From positions 1 through 48,751 of IMG/VR virus record IMGVR_UViG_3300048597_000116: 48,751 nt of DNA; one strand, given 5' to 3'. Positions within the stretch are counted from its first letter, which is position 1. Each line of letters opens with the position of its first letter. A program made the translations under genes and the position numbers. The notes under the pieces are model-generated. The model did not search any database and had not been told where the DNA came from. It worked only from the letters and a program-made list of their open reading frames with translations. Of this stretch, positions 1 to 7,629 are shown piece by piece. This stretch comes from a virus.

Positions 1-127
1 GAGATAGGATGGCGGGTTTTTAAACCGTGTTGCCTGGCCTTCTGGATCGTTGAAACCTTTAACATATGCTCGGTCATTGAGTATCTAAACAAGATCCTCA
101 CTGGCCTACGATATGTTTGGTTTCTGC
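1..127. repeat. Terminal direct repeat, left copy (circular contig overlap)
   Basis: These 127 bases recur exactly at the right end of the window. The copy spans the last codons of the amidase gene and the first part of a 61-residue minus-strand gene whose remainder lies at the other end. Because two genes read straight through the join, the simplest reading is that the molecule is circular or circularly permuted and the assembler left one k-mer of overlap. 127 is a common maximum assembly k-mer length. A true short direct terminal repeat is possible but less likely. Confidence 0.95.
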
Positions 128-714
128 GACATTTCAAGGACTTTTCTAACCTCGCTCATAGGTCGTTTTAACACACCACCAGGATCGTCTTTGCGCCCTT
201 TCGGGAGTGCGCTCTCATCATGCCCGCATATATTTTTGGGATTGATTCCATGGAATATAAACCAGCTTAACATTTTCATCAAACTTGCCTCTTGCGGATC
301 CGTTGCCGCATCCCATATCTCGGCCTTATCCGTTAAGTTTCCGCGTCTTTTTGCCGTTTCTTTTTGTGGGATCTGGACCCCGGTCCACGCTTTACAATCC
401 GCGTCCAAACGACCCCAACTTGCAAGCGCAACGGCGATAAAATGCCTATTAGGTGAGAGACCATTCCATATAGCGTCCCCGGCATGGTTGACCCTCAAAT
501 TAAAGTAGGTCGTCTGGCTGATAGATCCGCTCCTATCTATTATAACATGGTATCCCAAAACCTTGCCTTCGATGAGGGAACGATAGGCCCTCTTGACATC
601 GCGATCAGCAAGATAATGGACGCAAATCCCAAGCGGGCTAAGAGGCCCTTTGCCCATTGCGGTCGGTGTTAAAAGCTCGGTCACATACGGATAAACATCA
701 GGGAACTTGCCCAT
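106..714 (-). CDS. N-acetylmuramoyl-L-alanine amidase endolysin (Amidase_2 type)
   Basis: Predicted zinc amidase that cuts the bond between muramic acid and L-alanine of peptidoglycan at the end of infection. The 202 residues are one Amidase_2/PGRP-like domain. H33 in the segment GICVHYLA and H165 in ICGHDE, with D177 in RKDDPGG, fit the zinc ligands of this family. The YHVIIDRSG strand near residue 55 and HFIAVALASWG near 91 are also typical. There is no signal peptide or wall-binding domain, so it probably needs a holin to reach the periplasm. The start is an ATG with GGAG seven bases upstream. It overlaps a 48-residue single-TM gene upstream, as in a lysis cassette. Its 3' end lies inside the terminal repeat. 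Confidence 0.9.
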   Translation of the reverse strand: MGKFPDVYPYVTELLTPTAMGKGPLSPLGICVHYLADRDVKRAYRSLIEGKVLGYHVIIDRSGSISQTTYFNLRVNHAGDAIWNGLSPNRHFIAVALASWGRLDADCKAWTGVQIPQKETAKRRGNLTDKAEIWDAATDPQEASLMKMLSWFIFHGINPKNICGHDESALPKGRKDDPGGVLKRPMSEVRKVLEMSQKPNIS

Positions 715-844
715 TCCTATTCTCCAAATTATGGATCCTAGCCTCGTGGCTATAGATCAATTTGTTAACATTGTTCATTGTCGTATTGAGATCGCGCAAG
801 GCCATAATGACGAGCAAAAACATGATCGCCATTATGAACTGCAT
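698..844 (-). CDS. Small single-TM protein, candidate holin/spanin-like lysis accessory
   Basis: A 48-residue protein starting MQFIMAIMFLLVIMALRDL. Residues 2-16 form one hydrophobic segment, followed by a polar, coiled-coil-like tail rich in Asn, Arg and Glu. It begins 5 bases after the glycosyltransferase stop and runs 17 bases into the amidase gene. Tight coupling to the endolysin, one N-terminal TM and a short charged tail resemble small holins, antiholins or inner-membrane spanin subunits. I do not recognise a family. The function is inferred from position and topology only. The ribosome-binding site is weak, so translation may depend on coupling from the upstream gene. Confidence 0.6.
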   Translation of the reverse strand: MQFIMAIMFLLVIMALRDLNTTMNNVNKLIYSHEARIHNLENRNGQVP

Positions 845-848
845 GATT

Positions 849-1886
849 TCATGGAATAGGATCAAGTTGATCTGAATCCTCGGATCGTTGACGGAAATAA
901 GCTCTTATTTGATCCCTCAATTTTATGCTACGATCGTCGCCGTGGTCAATCAACTGCCACAATCCTTGGCTATCTCTTTTCACATCCTGATATGGATCAA
1001 AATCGTTAGATTCCAAGATCCGCCATCTATCCCAATAGCGGCGGGAAGTTTTGGATCCATGCCAGTGATGGACGATCATACCGGGCACGTGACCTATATT
1101 TTTGCGGATATGCTTAAGAGCCAAAGTTTCCCAAGCAAGAACCGCCCTCTTGTATCCGTCCGTGACTTTTGGCGGCAGGGATTCATGGCCGCGACCCAAA
1201 AGCCCAAGCGCCATATGATGATCTCCGGCTCCCAAAATACCGAGGTCGTAGAGCCCAACTTTTTCAAGAGCGGATCTGCGCCAAGCCCACGCGAAGCCAG
1301 GATGCCAGTAAACTTTTTTATCGGTTACGCCATACGCGGATTTGCGGCTGAACCGCTTGGGGTTGAGCCGTCCGTCACTATCCAAAAGAGGCGGGATGGT
1401 CACGTTATTAATTGAATTTTGATAACAATAGGCAAATCCGTAATTGGTTCCAACTGGATTTAAGGCTGGCTCAGGCCCCATATCCGTGGCGATGGAAAAC
1501 ATCTGAGCAACGTCAAAATGCTGTAATTGCTGCACGGTTTCTTGAGCCCAGTCCGGGCGGCAAAACGAGATATCAGCATCGACCACCGCCACATATTTCC
1601 AATCCGCTGGCAAACGGTTGATGGCAGCGTTGATCATATTTTCTTTATGCCATAACTCGTGGCGGGTTCTCATCTGGATATGGTTGGGATTCGATGCTTC
1701 GGTGATCTCAAAAGGTCGATCACCGAAGGCAACCTCTATCGTCATAAGATTTACATTGAAACTCTTTATATGAGCCTCAAATTTTCTATAGAGGTTATAC
1801 CGTGATTTAAAACGGACTACGTTTGATATTCCGGTAACCACCCAAAAATTATCGAGCGGCATCGGCGTCAAGTCGGATTTGAACAT
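849..1886 (-). CDS. GT-A type glycosyltransferase-like protein
   Basis: A protein of 345 residues resembling nucleotide-sugar glycosyltransferases with a GT-A fold. A DAD triad in YVAVVDADISF (residues about 103-105) matches the metal-binding DxD motif. The later HPGFAWAWRRSALEKVG and LGAGDHHMA resemble the acceptor and catalytic part of this family, in which a second aspartate follows a glycine-rich turn. The start was placed at the internal ATG preceded by AAGGGGATC, because the longer frame only opens with TTG. Likely substrates are virion proteins, host surface glycans or modified DNA bases, but nothing in the sequence decides which. It lies directly upstream of the lysis genes. Activity is inferred. 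Confidence 0.75.
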   Translation of the reverse strand: MFKSDLTPMPLDNFWVVTGISNVVRFKSRYNLYRKFEAHIKSFNVNLMTIEVAFGDRPFEITEASNPNHIQMRTRHELWHKENMINAAINRLPADWKYVAVVDADISFCRPDWAQETVQQLQHFDVAQMFSIATDMGPEPALNPVGTNYGFAYCYQNSINNVTIPPLLDSDGRLNPKRFSRKSAYGVTDKKVYWHPGFAWAWRRSALEKVGLYDLGILGAGDHHMALGLLGRGHESLPPKVTDGYKRAVLAWETLALKHIRKNIGHVPGMIVHHWHGSKTSRRYWDRWRILESNDFDPYQDVKRDSQGLWQLIDHGDDRSIKLRDQIRAYFRQRSEDSDQLDPIP

Positions 1887-1935
1887 ATTTTTAGATCCCC
1901 TTTTTAAGTACAATATTACGATGGGGAGCCTAAAT

Positions 1936-2100
1936 ATGTCGCTTGAAATTTACGCTTGGACCTGTCTTATCACGTCCTTAATATTATATGTGGCCTTTAT
2001 AAGGGAAATCGAATGGCATTTTAAGATGGCCAATCTGGTATTATTTACCATTACGGTTTCTTGGCTGATTACTTTGGGGATACTATTTTTATGGCAATAG
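1936..2100 (+). CDS. Two-TM small membrane protein, holin candidate
   Basis: A 54-residue protein on the plus strand between two minus-strand blocks. It has two hydrophobic helices, roughly residues 6-21 and 31-52, joined by a short charged linker (REIEWHFK). That is the layout of small class II holins. The start ATG has GGGGAG seven bases upstream, which is why I prefer it to the longer frame opening at 1879. It overlaps the next plus-strand gene by 10 bases. No family is recognised. The amidase endolysin on the opposite strand nearby makes a holin role plausible but unproven, since it would be transcribed separately from the enzyme. Confidence 0.6.
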   Translation: MSLEIYAWTCLITSLILYVAFIREIEWHFKMANLVLFTITVSWLITLGILFLWQ

Positions 2101-2297
2101 TTAACTTTCATACTTGCGACATATGCGGATTTAAATCCGACAACGCCAAATGGTTGCCGGATTCATGGTGGATTGTTAGCTTAAGGCGTGGAACTTTAAA
2201 CAAAGAGTTCCATGTTTGCGAGCAGTGCCTTGATTTTCCCGTCAAAGTGTCTGGTCTTAAGCGGATTTTTAATAAGCTAATGGGACGTTCTAGCTGA
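2091..2297 (+). CDS. Small zinc-finger-like protein (two CxxC knuckles)
   Basis: This 68-residue protein carries C9/C12 (CDIC) and C43/C46 (CEQC), a spacing typical of a four-cysteine zinc ribbon, followed by a basic C-terminus (KVSGLKRIFNKLMGRS). It may bind nucleic acid or a host protein. It starts inside the upstream two-TM gene, so the two are probably co-translated. Its 3' end overlaps the opposing minus-strand gene by 21 bases. Interestingly, that opposing gene also encodes a CxxC...CxxC protein of similar size. No specific function is recognisable. Confidence 0.65.
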   Translation: MAIVNFHTCDICGFKSDNAKWLPDSWWIVSLRRGTLNKEFHVCEQCLDFPVKVSGLKRIFNKLMGRSS

Positions 2298-2471
2298 TCC
2301 ATAAAGCATTTCGAATATGTGATCTATGTATTTTTGGTGAGGGCGGCATAGATCACAAATTGCAAATGGCCTAACGTAGTGCGGTGGTTCATCAACTTTG
2401 ATGGTAATCAGCCATCTAGGTTCGAGACCACCGCACAAGTCGCACTTGGTGAGTTCTTCACCCTTCTGCAT
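2277..2471 (-). CDS. Small zinc-ribbon-like protein
   Basis: A 64-residue protein with C10/C13 (CDLCGG) and C39/C42 (CDLC), suggesting a zinc ribbon. It starts 14 bases before the end of the 58-residue upstream gene and lies last in this short minus-strand run after the fibre genes. Its tail overlaps the convergent plus-strand zinc protein by 21 bases. No clear Shine-Dalgarno precedes the ATG, so coupling to the upstream gene is likely. Function unknown; a nucleic-acid or protein-binding role is inferred from the knuckles alone. Confidence 0.6.
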   Translation of the reverse strand: MQKGEELTKCDLCGGLEPRWLITIKVDEPPHYVRPFAICDLCRPHQKYIDHIFEMLYGSARTSH

Positions 2472-2634
2472 TCGGCACTGGCTTAAGATCGGGCTTAGAT
2501 TGCGGCTCGCCTTTCATAGCATGATAAATATGATTCAACACAAACTTAAGGTACTCATGCTCATCAGCCGTCCCCTTGTATTGGCGGCATACGGATTGTA
2601 AAGCGGTCATTGCTTGATCGAGTTCGAATTTCAT
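2458..2634 (-). CDS. Small hypothetical protein
   Basis: A 58-residue soluble protein, predicted largely helical in its first 40 residues (LDQAMTALQSVCRQYKG, then EYLKFVLNHIYHAMKG) with a proline- and lysine-rich tail. It starts at an ATG with AAGGAAA upstream and lies 27 bases after the C1q-like fibre gene. Small helical proteins of this kind after fibre genes sometimes act as trimming or assembly factors, but nothing here proves that. Unrecognised family. Confidence 0.55.
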   Translation of the reverse strand: MKFELDQAMTALQSVCRQYKGTADEHEYLKFVLNHIYHAMKGEPQSKPDLKPVPNAEG

Positions 2635-2655
2635 TTAGTTTCCTTTGTTGAGTCA

Positions 2656-2684
2656 ATTTTATCAAACTACTTCTAAAATAGTAA
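2656..2684 (-). promoter_or_regulatory. Possible extended -10 promoter (minus strand)
   Basis: Reading the minus strand, TAAAAT is preceded by TGA (an extended -10 form TGnTAAAAT) with a poor -35 (TTACTA) 17 bases upstream. It would serve the two small minus-strand genes below 2634. Weak evidence, from consensus matching by eye. Confidence 0.25.
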
Positions 2685-3237
2685 TTGCCGTTGATTCTGA
2701 GCCGCCGTATATAGTAGCATCACTGCCTTTATTGTGATTGGCAAATGCACTTATATAATCACTTGTTCCATTACAATAAATTAACCCTGAGCAAGATAGA
2801 CTTACATCACTAGACACTGAGCCGGACTGGTCTGCCGCTACGGCAAATCTATTACCACCTATTCCGTTTCTATAAATAAAAATAGCAGCGTACTTCCCGT
2901 CACCTGGTCCAGAGTGTTGCATCATCACATTCACCTGATAGTATCCAGCTTTAGTTGGAGTAAATCTGCCGTTTGCAGTGTTGAACTCACCATTGGTATC
3001 CCAACCTAAACCTGAGGTGCTGTCGTTATTGAATACGATTTCAGTGTCTGTGCCTGTTGTGATTGTGGTGTTGCCTGTTAGGTATGCTCTAACCTTACTG
3101 TTACCAGATGAAATTCGACCTGTAAAAATCTTAGCCCCCGCAAAACTCTGAGCCCCCGTTGTAACGATACCGGATTGGCTAACAGATGCCTCTGCAAAAT
3201 CTTGTAAAACCGTTGGCGTGAAAGCTGAGTTAGTCAT
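2662..3237 (-). CDS. Fibre/receptor-binding protein with C1q-like domain
   Basis: 191 residues. The C-terminal part, about residues 50-190, has the pattern of a C1q/TNF-like trimeric jelly roll: a strand near GWDTNGEFNTANGRFTPTKA, then GYYQVNVMMQHS, an RNG turn, and a final strand with ISAFANHN and TAITILEVV. Such domains cap phage tail fibres and bind surface receptors. The N-terminal 45 residues (SVSQSGIVTTGAQSFAGAK) resemble the shaft or hinge of fibre subunits. It follows three other fibre-like genes with gaps of a few bases. The receptor cannot be deduced. Confidence 0.75.
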   Translation of the reverse strand: MTNSAFTPTVLQDFAEASVSQSGIVTTGAQSFAGAKIFTGRISSGNSKVRAYLTGNTTITTGTDTEIVFNNDSTSGLGWDTNGEFNTANGRFTPTKAGYYQVNVMMQHSGPGDGKYAAIFIYRNGIGGNRFAVAADQSGSVSSDVSLSCSGLIYCNGTSDYISAFANHNKGSDATIYGGSESTAITILEVV

Positions 3238-3246
3238 ATTTTTTCC

Positions 3247-3630
3247 TTATTTTATTTCGTACATGGCGACATAGTTTAGCTGGCTATTAGTCGTTGCACC
3301 GGCTTGCCAAAGTAACTGCAACTTATTAGTGGTTGTATTGCAAGTCACCATGACGGCCGTAGGGCTTCCACTATTATGATAGCCCGCTCCTGTGCAATCA
3401 TCGGAAGAGGTGAAGTCACTAGCAAAAGGCAAGTCGATTTCAATAAGGCATGTCCCTGAAGAAGTAGCTTGAGCGTTAGCGTTACCACTAACCGTGACCA
3501 TGCTTCCAACTCTAGTATACTTCATATCAAAATGGTTAAATCCAGATAGATTACTTGACGCTGATGTTCCTGGCGTGAAATTTCCACTCGATATATTTCC
3601 CTTTGGATCGTCGTTAAATAGATGAGGCAT
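3247..3630 (-). CDS. Tail fibre head protein with RVGxxVTVSG beta domain
   Basis: 127 residues with no TM or signal. The central YTRVGSMVTVSGNANAQ and IEIDLPFASDF are characteristic of a beta-rich domain that recurs in phage tail fibres, where the pattern is Y-x-R-V-G-x-x-V-T-V-S-G followed by a hydrophobic LP element. The protein sits between two other distal tail genes, so it is probably a virion decoration or adhesin subunit. The enzymatic or receptor role is not visible. Gaps to both neighbours are under 10 bases, suggesting co-translation. Confidence 0.65.
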   Translation of the reverse strand: MPHLFNDDPKGNISSGNFTPGTSASSNLSGFNHFDMKYTRVGSMVTVSGNANAQATSSGTCLIEIDLPFASDFTSSDDCTGAGYHNSGSPTAVMVTCNTTTNKLQLLWQAGATTNSQLNYVAMYEIK

Positions 3631-3631
3631 A

Positions 3632-4084
3632 TTAAATTTCCCTTATTAAAAAAGCGTCACAAAACGGAGATGCAGCCAAGGCACTAACCGATTGCGTCAT
3701 TTTCAGCCTGATATAATTTGCCGTCGATGTAACTCCGGTATCGCCTAAGGTCTCGGTGGTCCCGTCGAACCAGTATGGAATCACCGAAGTGATTGCCACG
3801 CCAGATCCAGGGCTTTCACCCGTGGCTATATTCAGGAATCTTAAATAGTATCGACCTGTCGCCGCACTAAAGTTGATATGGAATTTGCAACTTATCGTAG
3901 CGTAATAAAGGTTCGATTGATTGCAATCAAAGATTACAGCTATAGATCCAAGTTTAATATTGCTGGACGCTGGCGCGTGATTCCAATCAATATTCAGTAT
4001 GGTTCCGCTCGGTGATGCAGCAAGACTTGACCGAACCCCCTGAATCGTCCCACTAAAGTTTCCTCTAGTATTTACCAGTGTCAT
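3632..4084 (-). CDS. Putative fibre-associated structural protein
   Basis: A 150-residue beta-strand-rich protein (alternating polar/hydrophobic segments such as GSIAVIFDCNQSNLYYATISCKFHINF). There is no recognisable catalytic motif, TM segment or signal peptide. It lies 4 bases after the S74 fibre gene and 1 base before the RVG-domain gene, so it belongs to the distal tail module. It may be a small adhesin or a fibre-tip partner. Unrecognised family. Confidence 0.6.
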   Translation of the reverse strand: MTLVNTRGNFSGTIQGVRSSLAASPSGTILNIDWNHAPASSNIKLGSIAVIFDCNQSNLYYATISCKFHINFSAATGRYYLRFLNIATGESPGSGVAITSVIPYWFDGTTETLGDTGVTSTANYIRLKMTQSVSALAASPFCDAFLIREI

Positions 4085-4088
4085 ATAT

Positions 4089-6125
4089 TTAAACTCCTTT
4101 ATTTTCTAGTGCTACGAGGCGGGCAGATAGCTCTTGGATTGCTTTTACAAGATATGAAATCATTTCAGATCCACTAACACAAAGAGTTTTGATTCCCTCA
4201 TGTCCTTCAATAGTATCCTCTTGGGTTTGTACTAACCCAGGAAAAACTTGCTCTAACTCTTGTGCAATAAATCCAGCATTCCCTACGTCATATGAATCAT
4301 ATTTTGATTCAAATTTTCTCGGCTTGAGTTTTAGGATTTTTTCAAGCATAGGATCGGCATCGACAATATTTTTCTTAAGTCTTTCGTCCGATGTTTGAAT
4401 AGTTCCGTTTGCGGCAAACACCGCAGCCCAACGGTTTCCAGTAATCCCAAGATTCATATTGTTATCATTGCCCGGTCTAAAACTAGAACCGTTTCCATTT
4501 ACAATATGTCCGGTCGTATTTGTAGTGTCACCTAAAGTCCAAGATCCGGTTGTTTCATTAATTTGCGCGACAATAGAAGCAGTCGTATAATTATAAAAGT
4601 TGAAATTGCCAGGAGCCTCTCCAGGACTTCTTCCTATGGCCCATTTATTAACGCCTCCCACCAAGAAAGCTATACCGGACTCATCACCGGAACTTGTCGC
4701 GTTTAGTTGTAGAAGTGAGTCGCCATTGGCTTTGCCATTTACAGTAAGGATGCCGTTAAAGTTATGGTTAGCGTCAGTACCACCAGGGCCAAACATCCAG
4801 GCACCAGCACTAGTAGCCGAACCTATAACGGTATGGGCAATTACAGTTCCAGCACTTGATGCGTAGTTTTGTTGAGTTGCAAAATTGAATACCGCTGAAG
4901 ATTCTGATGATCCTGAAATCACACCAAGGTAGGTACCGCCTCTATTTACTATCGCATTGCGCCAGGAGCCATCATAATAGCCGCCACCACTAAGATAGAC
5001 ATCTCCAACCCCGCTGCTTGAATACAGTGTATTGCTCTGTGTACTGCCGATATATGGGTATGTAGCTGCCTGTGTAAAAGAGCTTCCAGCGTTCGCAATA
5101 TTTAAAGAGCCATTGAGAGTGTGATTTATCGTTGCCGCATTTGGCCCAACAGTCAAAGCGCCTGTATCACTCCAACTGCCAATCTGCGTCCCACCATTTT
5201 CCTGAAAAACAAACCCGCCAGAATCTTTAGCTTTCAACGTAGAAAACTGGACCAGCGTTGAATCAATGGCAAGAGGCAATGTCACGCCAACGGCTGGCGC
5301 GTTGAGCGCAAAGTTGATCTTGGCCGAAACATAGCCAGCAATGCTAGGCAACGTAGCTTGAATTAAACCGCCTGAGGTCACGCTTAAAGAAAAACCAACG
5401 GGAGGAGTATCCCCCACGTATTGCGGGCTGATGTTATAATCCGTGCCCGCACCATTCTTAGCAAATGGAGCCGAAACATAAAATTTAGAATCCGTGGTGC
5501 CATCGATCTCAACCCATCCGGTTAACTCACCGGCTTGATAAGCCGCAACGGATTGCACGTTGCTAACAGCATTGTTAGCCAAGGCAATCTCGGTCCGAGC
5601 ATTGGTAGATCCAACCACCGCACCTCTAGACGATCGCACATAAAAAACCGTGGCTGATATGGCCACGCCGACCGGCAACGAGACATGTCCCAAAACCGTG
5701 GGCTCGGTTGCCGTGATAAGTCCCGAGGTGATTGGCGATAAGAAATAAACCTCACCCGCCGTGAGCCCTGATAGCCCGGTAACCTTTCCTTCTAGCGTGA
5801 GTTCAAAGGTATCCACATCGATAACCCTGGAAACCATGCCCACGATCTCAGATGTATTTGCGGCATTGGCAAGAGCCCTCGCGTAATCCGTGCCATCAAA
5901 ATATAAAACCTCGCCCTCAGAAAATCCGTGAGCGGTTTGAGTGATCCTATCCACGGTTCCGCCAGCACCAATGGCCGTTTCGAGCCCTGAGCTATCCTTG
6001 ACCTGAAAGGTTCCGCCTCTATTGATAAGCTTATGGGCTCCTGATGGCGGATTGGATACGGATGCAAGTCCGATATCCGTGAGGATCGTTGAGTTAAATC
6101 GTGGGTTGTTTCCAGTGAAAGCCAT
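4089..6125 (-). CDS. Tail fibre/spike with C-terminal S74 intramolecular chaperone
   Basis: 678 residues. The N-terminal 170 residues look like a virion-attachment and hinge region (repeated turns such as TAHGFSEGEVLYFDGTDYARA). The middle is a long beta-rich repetitive shaft. The last ~100 residues form a Peptidase_S74 domain, marked by QTSDERLKKNI, then FIAQELEQVFPGLV and the coiled-coil end SYLVKAIQELSARLVALE. In this family the domain trimerises, guides folding and then cuts itself off just before the serine of S-D-x-R-x-K, which is intact here. It is probably the main host-recognition fibre. Smaller fibre genes follow immediately. Confidence 0.9.
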   Translation of the reverse strand: MAFTGNNPRFNSTILTDIGLASVSNPPSGAHKLINRGGTFQVKDSSGLETAIGAGGTVDRITQTAHGFSEGEVLYFDGTDYARALANAANTSEIVGMVSRVIDVDTFELTLEGKVTGLSGLTAGEVYFLSPITSGLITATEPTVLGHVSLPVGVAISATVFYVRSSRGAVVGSTNARTEIALANNAVSNVQSVAAYQAGELTGWVEIDGTTDSKFYVSAPFAKNGAGTDYNISPQYVGDTPPVGFSLSVTSGGLIQATLPSIAGYVSAKINFALNAPAVGVTLPLAIDSTLVQFSTLKAKDSGGFVFQENGGTQIGSWSDTGALTVGPNAATINHTLNGSLNIANAGSSFTQAATYPYIGSTQSNTLYSSSGVGDVYLSGGGYYDGSWRNAIVNRGGTYLGVISGSSESSAVFNFATQQNYASSAGTVIAHTVIGSATSAGAWMFGPGGTDANHNFNGILTVNGKANGDSLLQLNATSSGDESGIAFLVGGVNKWAIGRSPGEAPGNFNFYNYTTASIVAQINETTGSWTLGDTTNTTGHIVNGNGSSFRPGNDNNMNLGITGNRWAAVFAANGTIQTSDERLKKNIVDADPMLEKILKLKPRKFESKYDSYDVGNAGFIAQELEQVFPGLVQTQEDTIEGHEGIKTLCVSGSEMISYLVKAIQELSARLVALENKGV

Positions 6126-6161
6126 GTGAGTTTTTCCTCATGCGTTATTAAATACGTTTGG

Positions 6162-6308
6162 CTATCTATAAATTTTATTACAAATTTCTATCGGTCGGGA
6201 TTTTAAGCATTCAATCATATCGTCGGAATAGTCTTCACGATAACATTTAAAAAGTTGAAATAGGACTAAGATGATAACGATCCAGGTTATATTGATTTTT
6301 ATATTCAT
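6162..6308 (-). CDS. Small single-TM membrane protein next to the sponge gene
   Basis: A 48-residue protein with one N-terminal hydrophobic segment (ITWIVIILVLFQLF, residues 7-20) and a short charged tail holding two further cysteines (MIECLKSRPIEICNK). The start ATG lies 4 bases after the upstream stop with GGGGA eight bases before it, so it is translated with the Acb2/Tad1-like gene. No family recognised. A membrane-acting anti-defence, superinfection-exclusion or lysis role are all possible. Only topology and coupling are visible. Confidence 0.6.
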   Translation of the reverse strand: MNIKINITWIVIILVLFQLFKCYREDYSDDMIECLKSRPIEICNKIYR

Positions 6309-6312
6309 CGTT

Positions 6313-6546
6313 TCATCCCCGATTTTCTTGCAGCTCCGTCATTTTATTTCTATCGATTTGCTCGTCTCTAATAGCTTTACCAACCCACATATAAGCTTCT
6401 TCTAGCTTTGTGTAGATCAAAGCTTTAGCGCGCCCTGGTGCAAGTTTGTCGACTTCAAATTCCACCGTTTGAAACAAGTCTTTGAAGCCTGCCTGGAGAT
6501 CGTAAGCTATCCCATCGTATTTTACATAATCAAATCGATTACTCAT
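6313..6546 (-). CDS. Probable cyclic-oligonucleotide sponge, Acb2/Tad1 hairpin family (anti-CBASS/anti-Thoeris)
   Basis: A 77-residue helical protein. The segment from R39 to I59 (pattern R-x-K-A-L-x-x-T-K-L-E-E-A-x-M-W-x-x-K-A-I) closely resembles the conserved helical hairpin of the small phage proteins Acb2 and Tad1. These oligomerise and sequester cyclic nucleotide signals of CBASS or Thoeris immunity. Length fits Acb2 (under 100 residues). The second of two adjacent ATGs is chosen because AAGGAG lies seven bases before it. The gene sits inside the tail-fibre module, followed by a tiny membrane protein. Family membership is recognised by eye; ligand binding is inference. Confidence 0.7.
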   Translation of the reverse strand: MSNRFDYVKYDGIAYDLQAGFKDLFQTVEFEVDKLAPGRAKALIYTKLEEAYMWVGKAIRDEQIDRNKMTELQENRG

Positions 6547-6559
6547 CATTTTACTCCTT

Positions 6560-7231
6560 TTAAATTATGAACCAATCCGTTCCATCGTTGACTAAAGTCC
6601 ACGCGCCTAAATCATAGTTCAGGGCATAGCTTGCCGCTACGGTTTCTATTTTCTCGGATCCGGATCTCACAAGAGTGATCGGATTCGTGGATGCTGATCC
6701 GGTCTTATCTTTGATCCAAATGGGCTTAGTGGTCGATCCTGGCGCGGGTAATGTGAGGGATCTTGCTGCCGAGGTATCCACCAAGTGATATTTCCCCTCA
6801 ACCAAAGTGATATTTCCGGCCACGTTAAGCGTCACAAAATCAACTTTTTTAGAGTTGATCACGCCTTGAGTGATCACGATGGCGATATCTTGCGGGGATC
6901 CGGTGTTATTTGTTACCCTAAGCCGTGTCGTGGTAAATGATGGAGTTGCAAGGATAGCGTAATCATCCAACGCGGATTCTGAAACAAGCGTGAGTTCGCC
7001 GGTTCCCGTGTCCCTGAGATACAGGTCATATCTTAAATCGGCAAAAGCGCATTTAAAGTTATGCTCGAAATCCACGGATGCGGCATCGGCCAAGGCATCT
7101 TGCGTGTAAAACCGTGAGTTGGTTTGATCGCCGATCTTTTCATAAAGAGCGGTGATCGATGTTTCAAGGGCAGTACCGCCTGGAGTATTTAATGGTGGAT
7201 GGTCTAAAAGCAATCTTGAAACAATGGCCAT
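6560..7231 (-). CDS. Minor tail / virion structural protein
   Basis: 223 residues, without signal or TM. The C-terminal half (TLNVAGNITLVEGKYHLVD, then LTLPAPGSTTKPIWIKD and GAWTLVNDGTDWFII) has the beta-prism-like cadence common in phage fibre connector proteins, in which a value is initialised, set to zero and rendered as a trimeric strand pattern. It is followed 13 bases later by the sponge gene. It is probably an adaptor linking fibre to tail tip. Family not firmly recognised. Confidence 0.6.
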   Translation of the reverse strand: MAIVSRLLLDHPPLNTPGGTALETSITALYEKIGDQTNSRFYTQDALADAASVDFEHNFKCAFADLRYDLYLRDTGTGELTLVSESALDDYAILATPSFTTTRLRVTNNTGSPQDIAIVITQGVINSKKVDFVTLNVAGNITLVEGKYHLVDTSAARSLTLPAPGSTTKPIWIKDKTGSASTNPITLVRSGSEKIETVAASYALNYDLGAWTLVNDGTDWFII

Positions 7232-7236
7232 AGTCG

Positions 7237-7626
7237 TTATTTCCCATAGGTTGCATAGTTAATTGATATTTCGTCTTTGGCACGAGGCACGATCTTGACC
7301 GTGCCATCACTGAGTACGTCAATCTCTCGCTCACGGGCCACAATCTTTAGGCCGACAATGCGAGAAACCGGAGTCACGGATCCTTTAACAAATGCCGGTC
7401 CCGACGCTATGGCCATCCATTTGAAAACGCAGTAGTCCCATCCATCAACTTCTGCGAGGGTTTTGATTTCCCGTGTTTCAATATGCTTGCCCTCGATCGA
7501 GGCTCTCACAAGTCCCTCTTTAAGAGCAAATGCAGCCATGTCCTCAGGCCGCGTTGCGGACCGGGACCATTGGCCGTATTTAGTTGGATGATTCAAGAAA
7601 TCAAAACGCCATCGCAAAAGATACAT
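7237..7626 (-). CDS. Hypothetical tail-module protein
   Basis: 129 residues with a Trp-rich start (YLLRWRFDFLNHPTKYGQWSRS) and a central segment GWDYCVFKWMAIASGPAF. No catalytic motif, TM or signal peptide. Genes on both sides are separated by 3-5 bases, so it is expressed with the distal tail proteins. It could be a small tail-tip component or an assembly factor. Unrecognised. Confidence 0.55.
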   Translation of the reverse strand: MYLLRWRFDFLNHPTKYGQWSRSATRPEDMAAFALKEGLVRASIEGKHIETREIKTLAEVDGWDYCVFKWMAIASGPAFVKGSVTPVSRIVGLKIVAREREIDVLSDGTVKIVPRAKDEISINYATYGK

Positions 7627-7629
7627 TTT

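Noticed and set aside
888-1415. Plus-strand frame of 175 residues
   Set aside because: It lies entirely opposite the glycosyltransferase gene, has no ribosome-binding site and no recognisable cadence.
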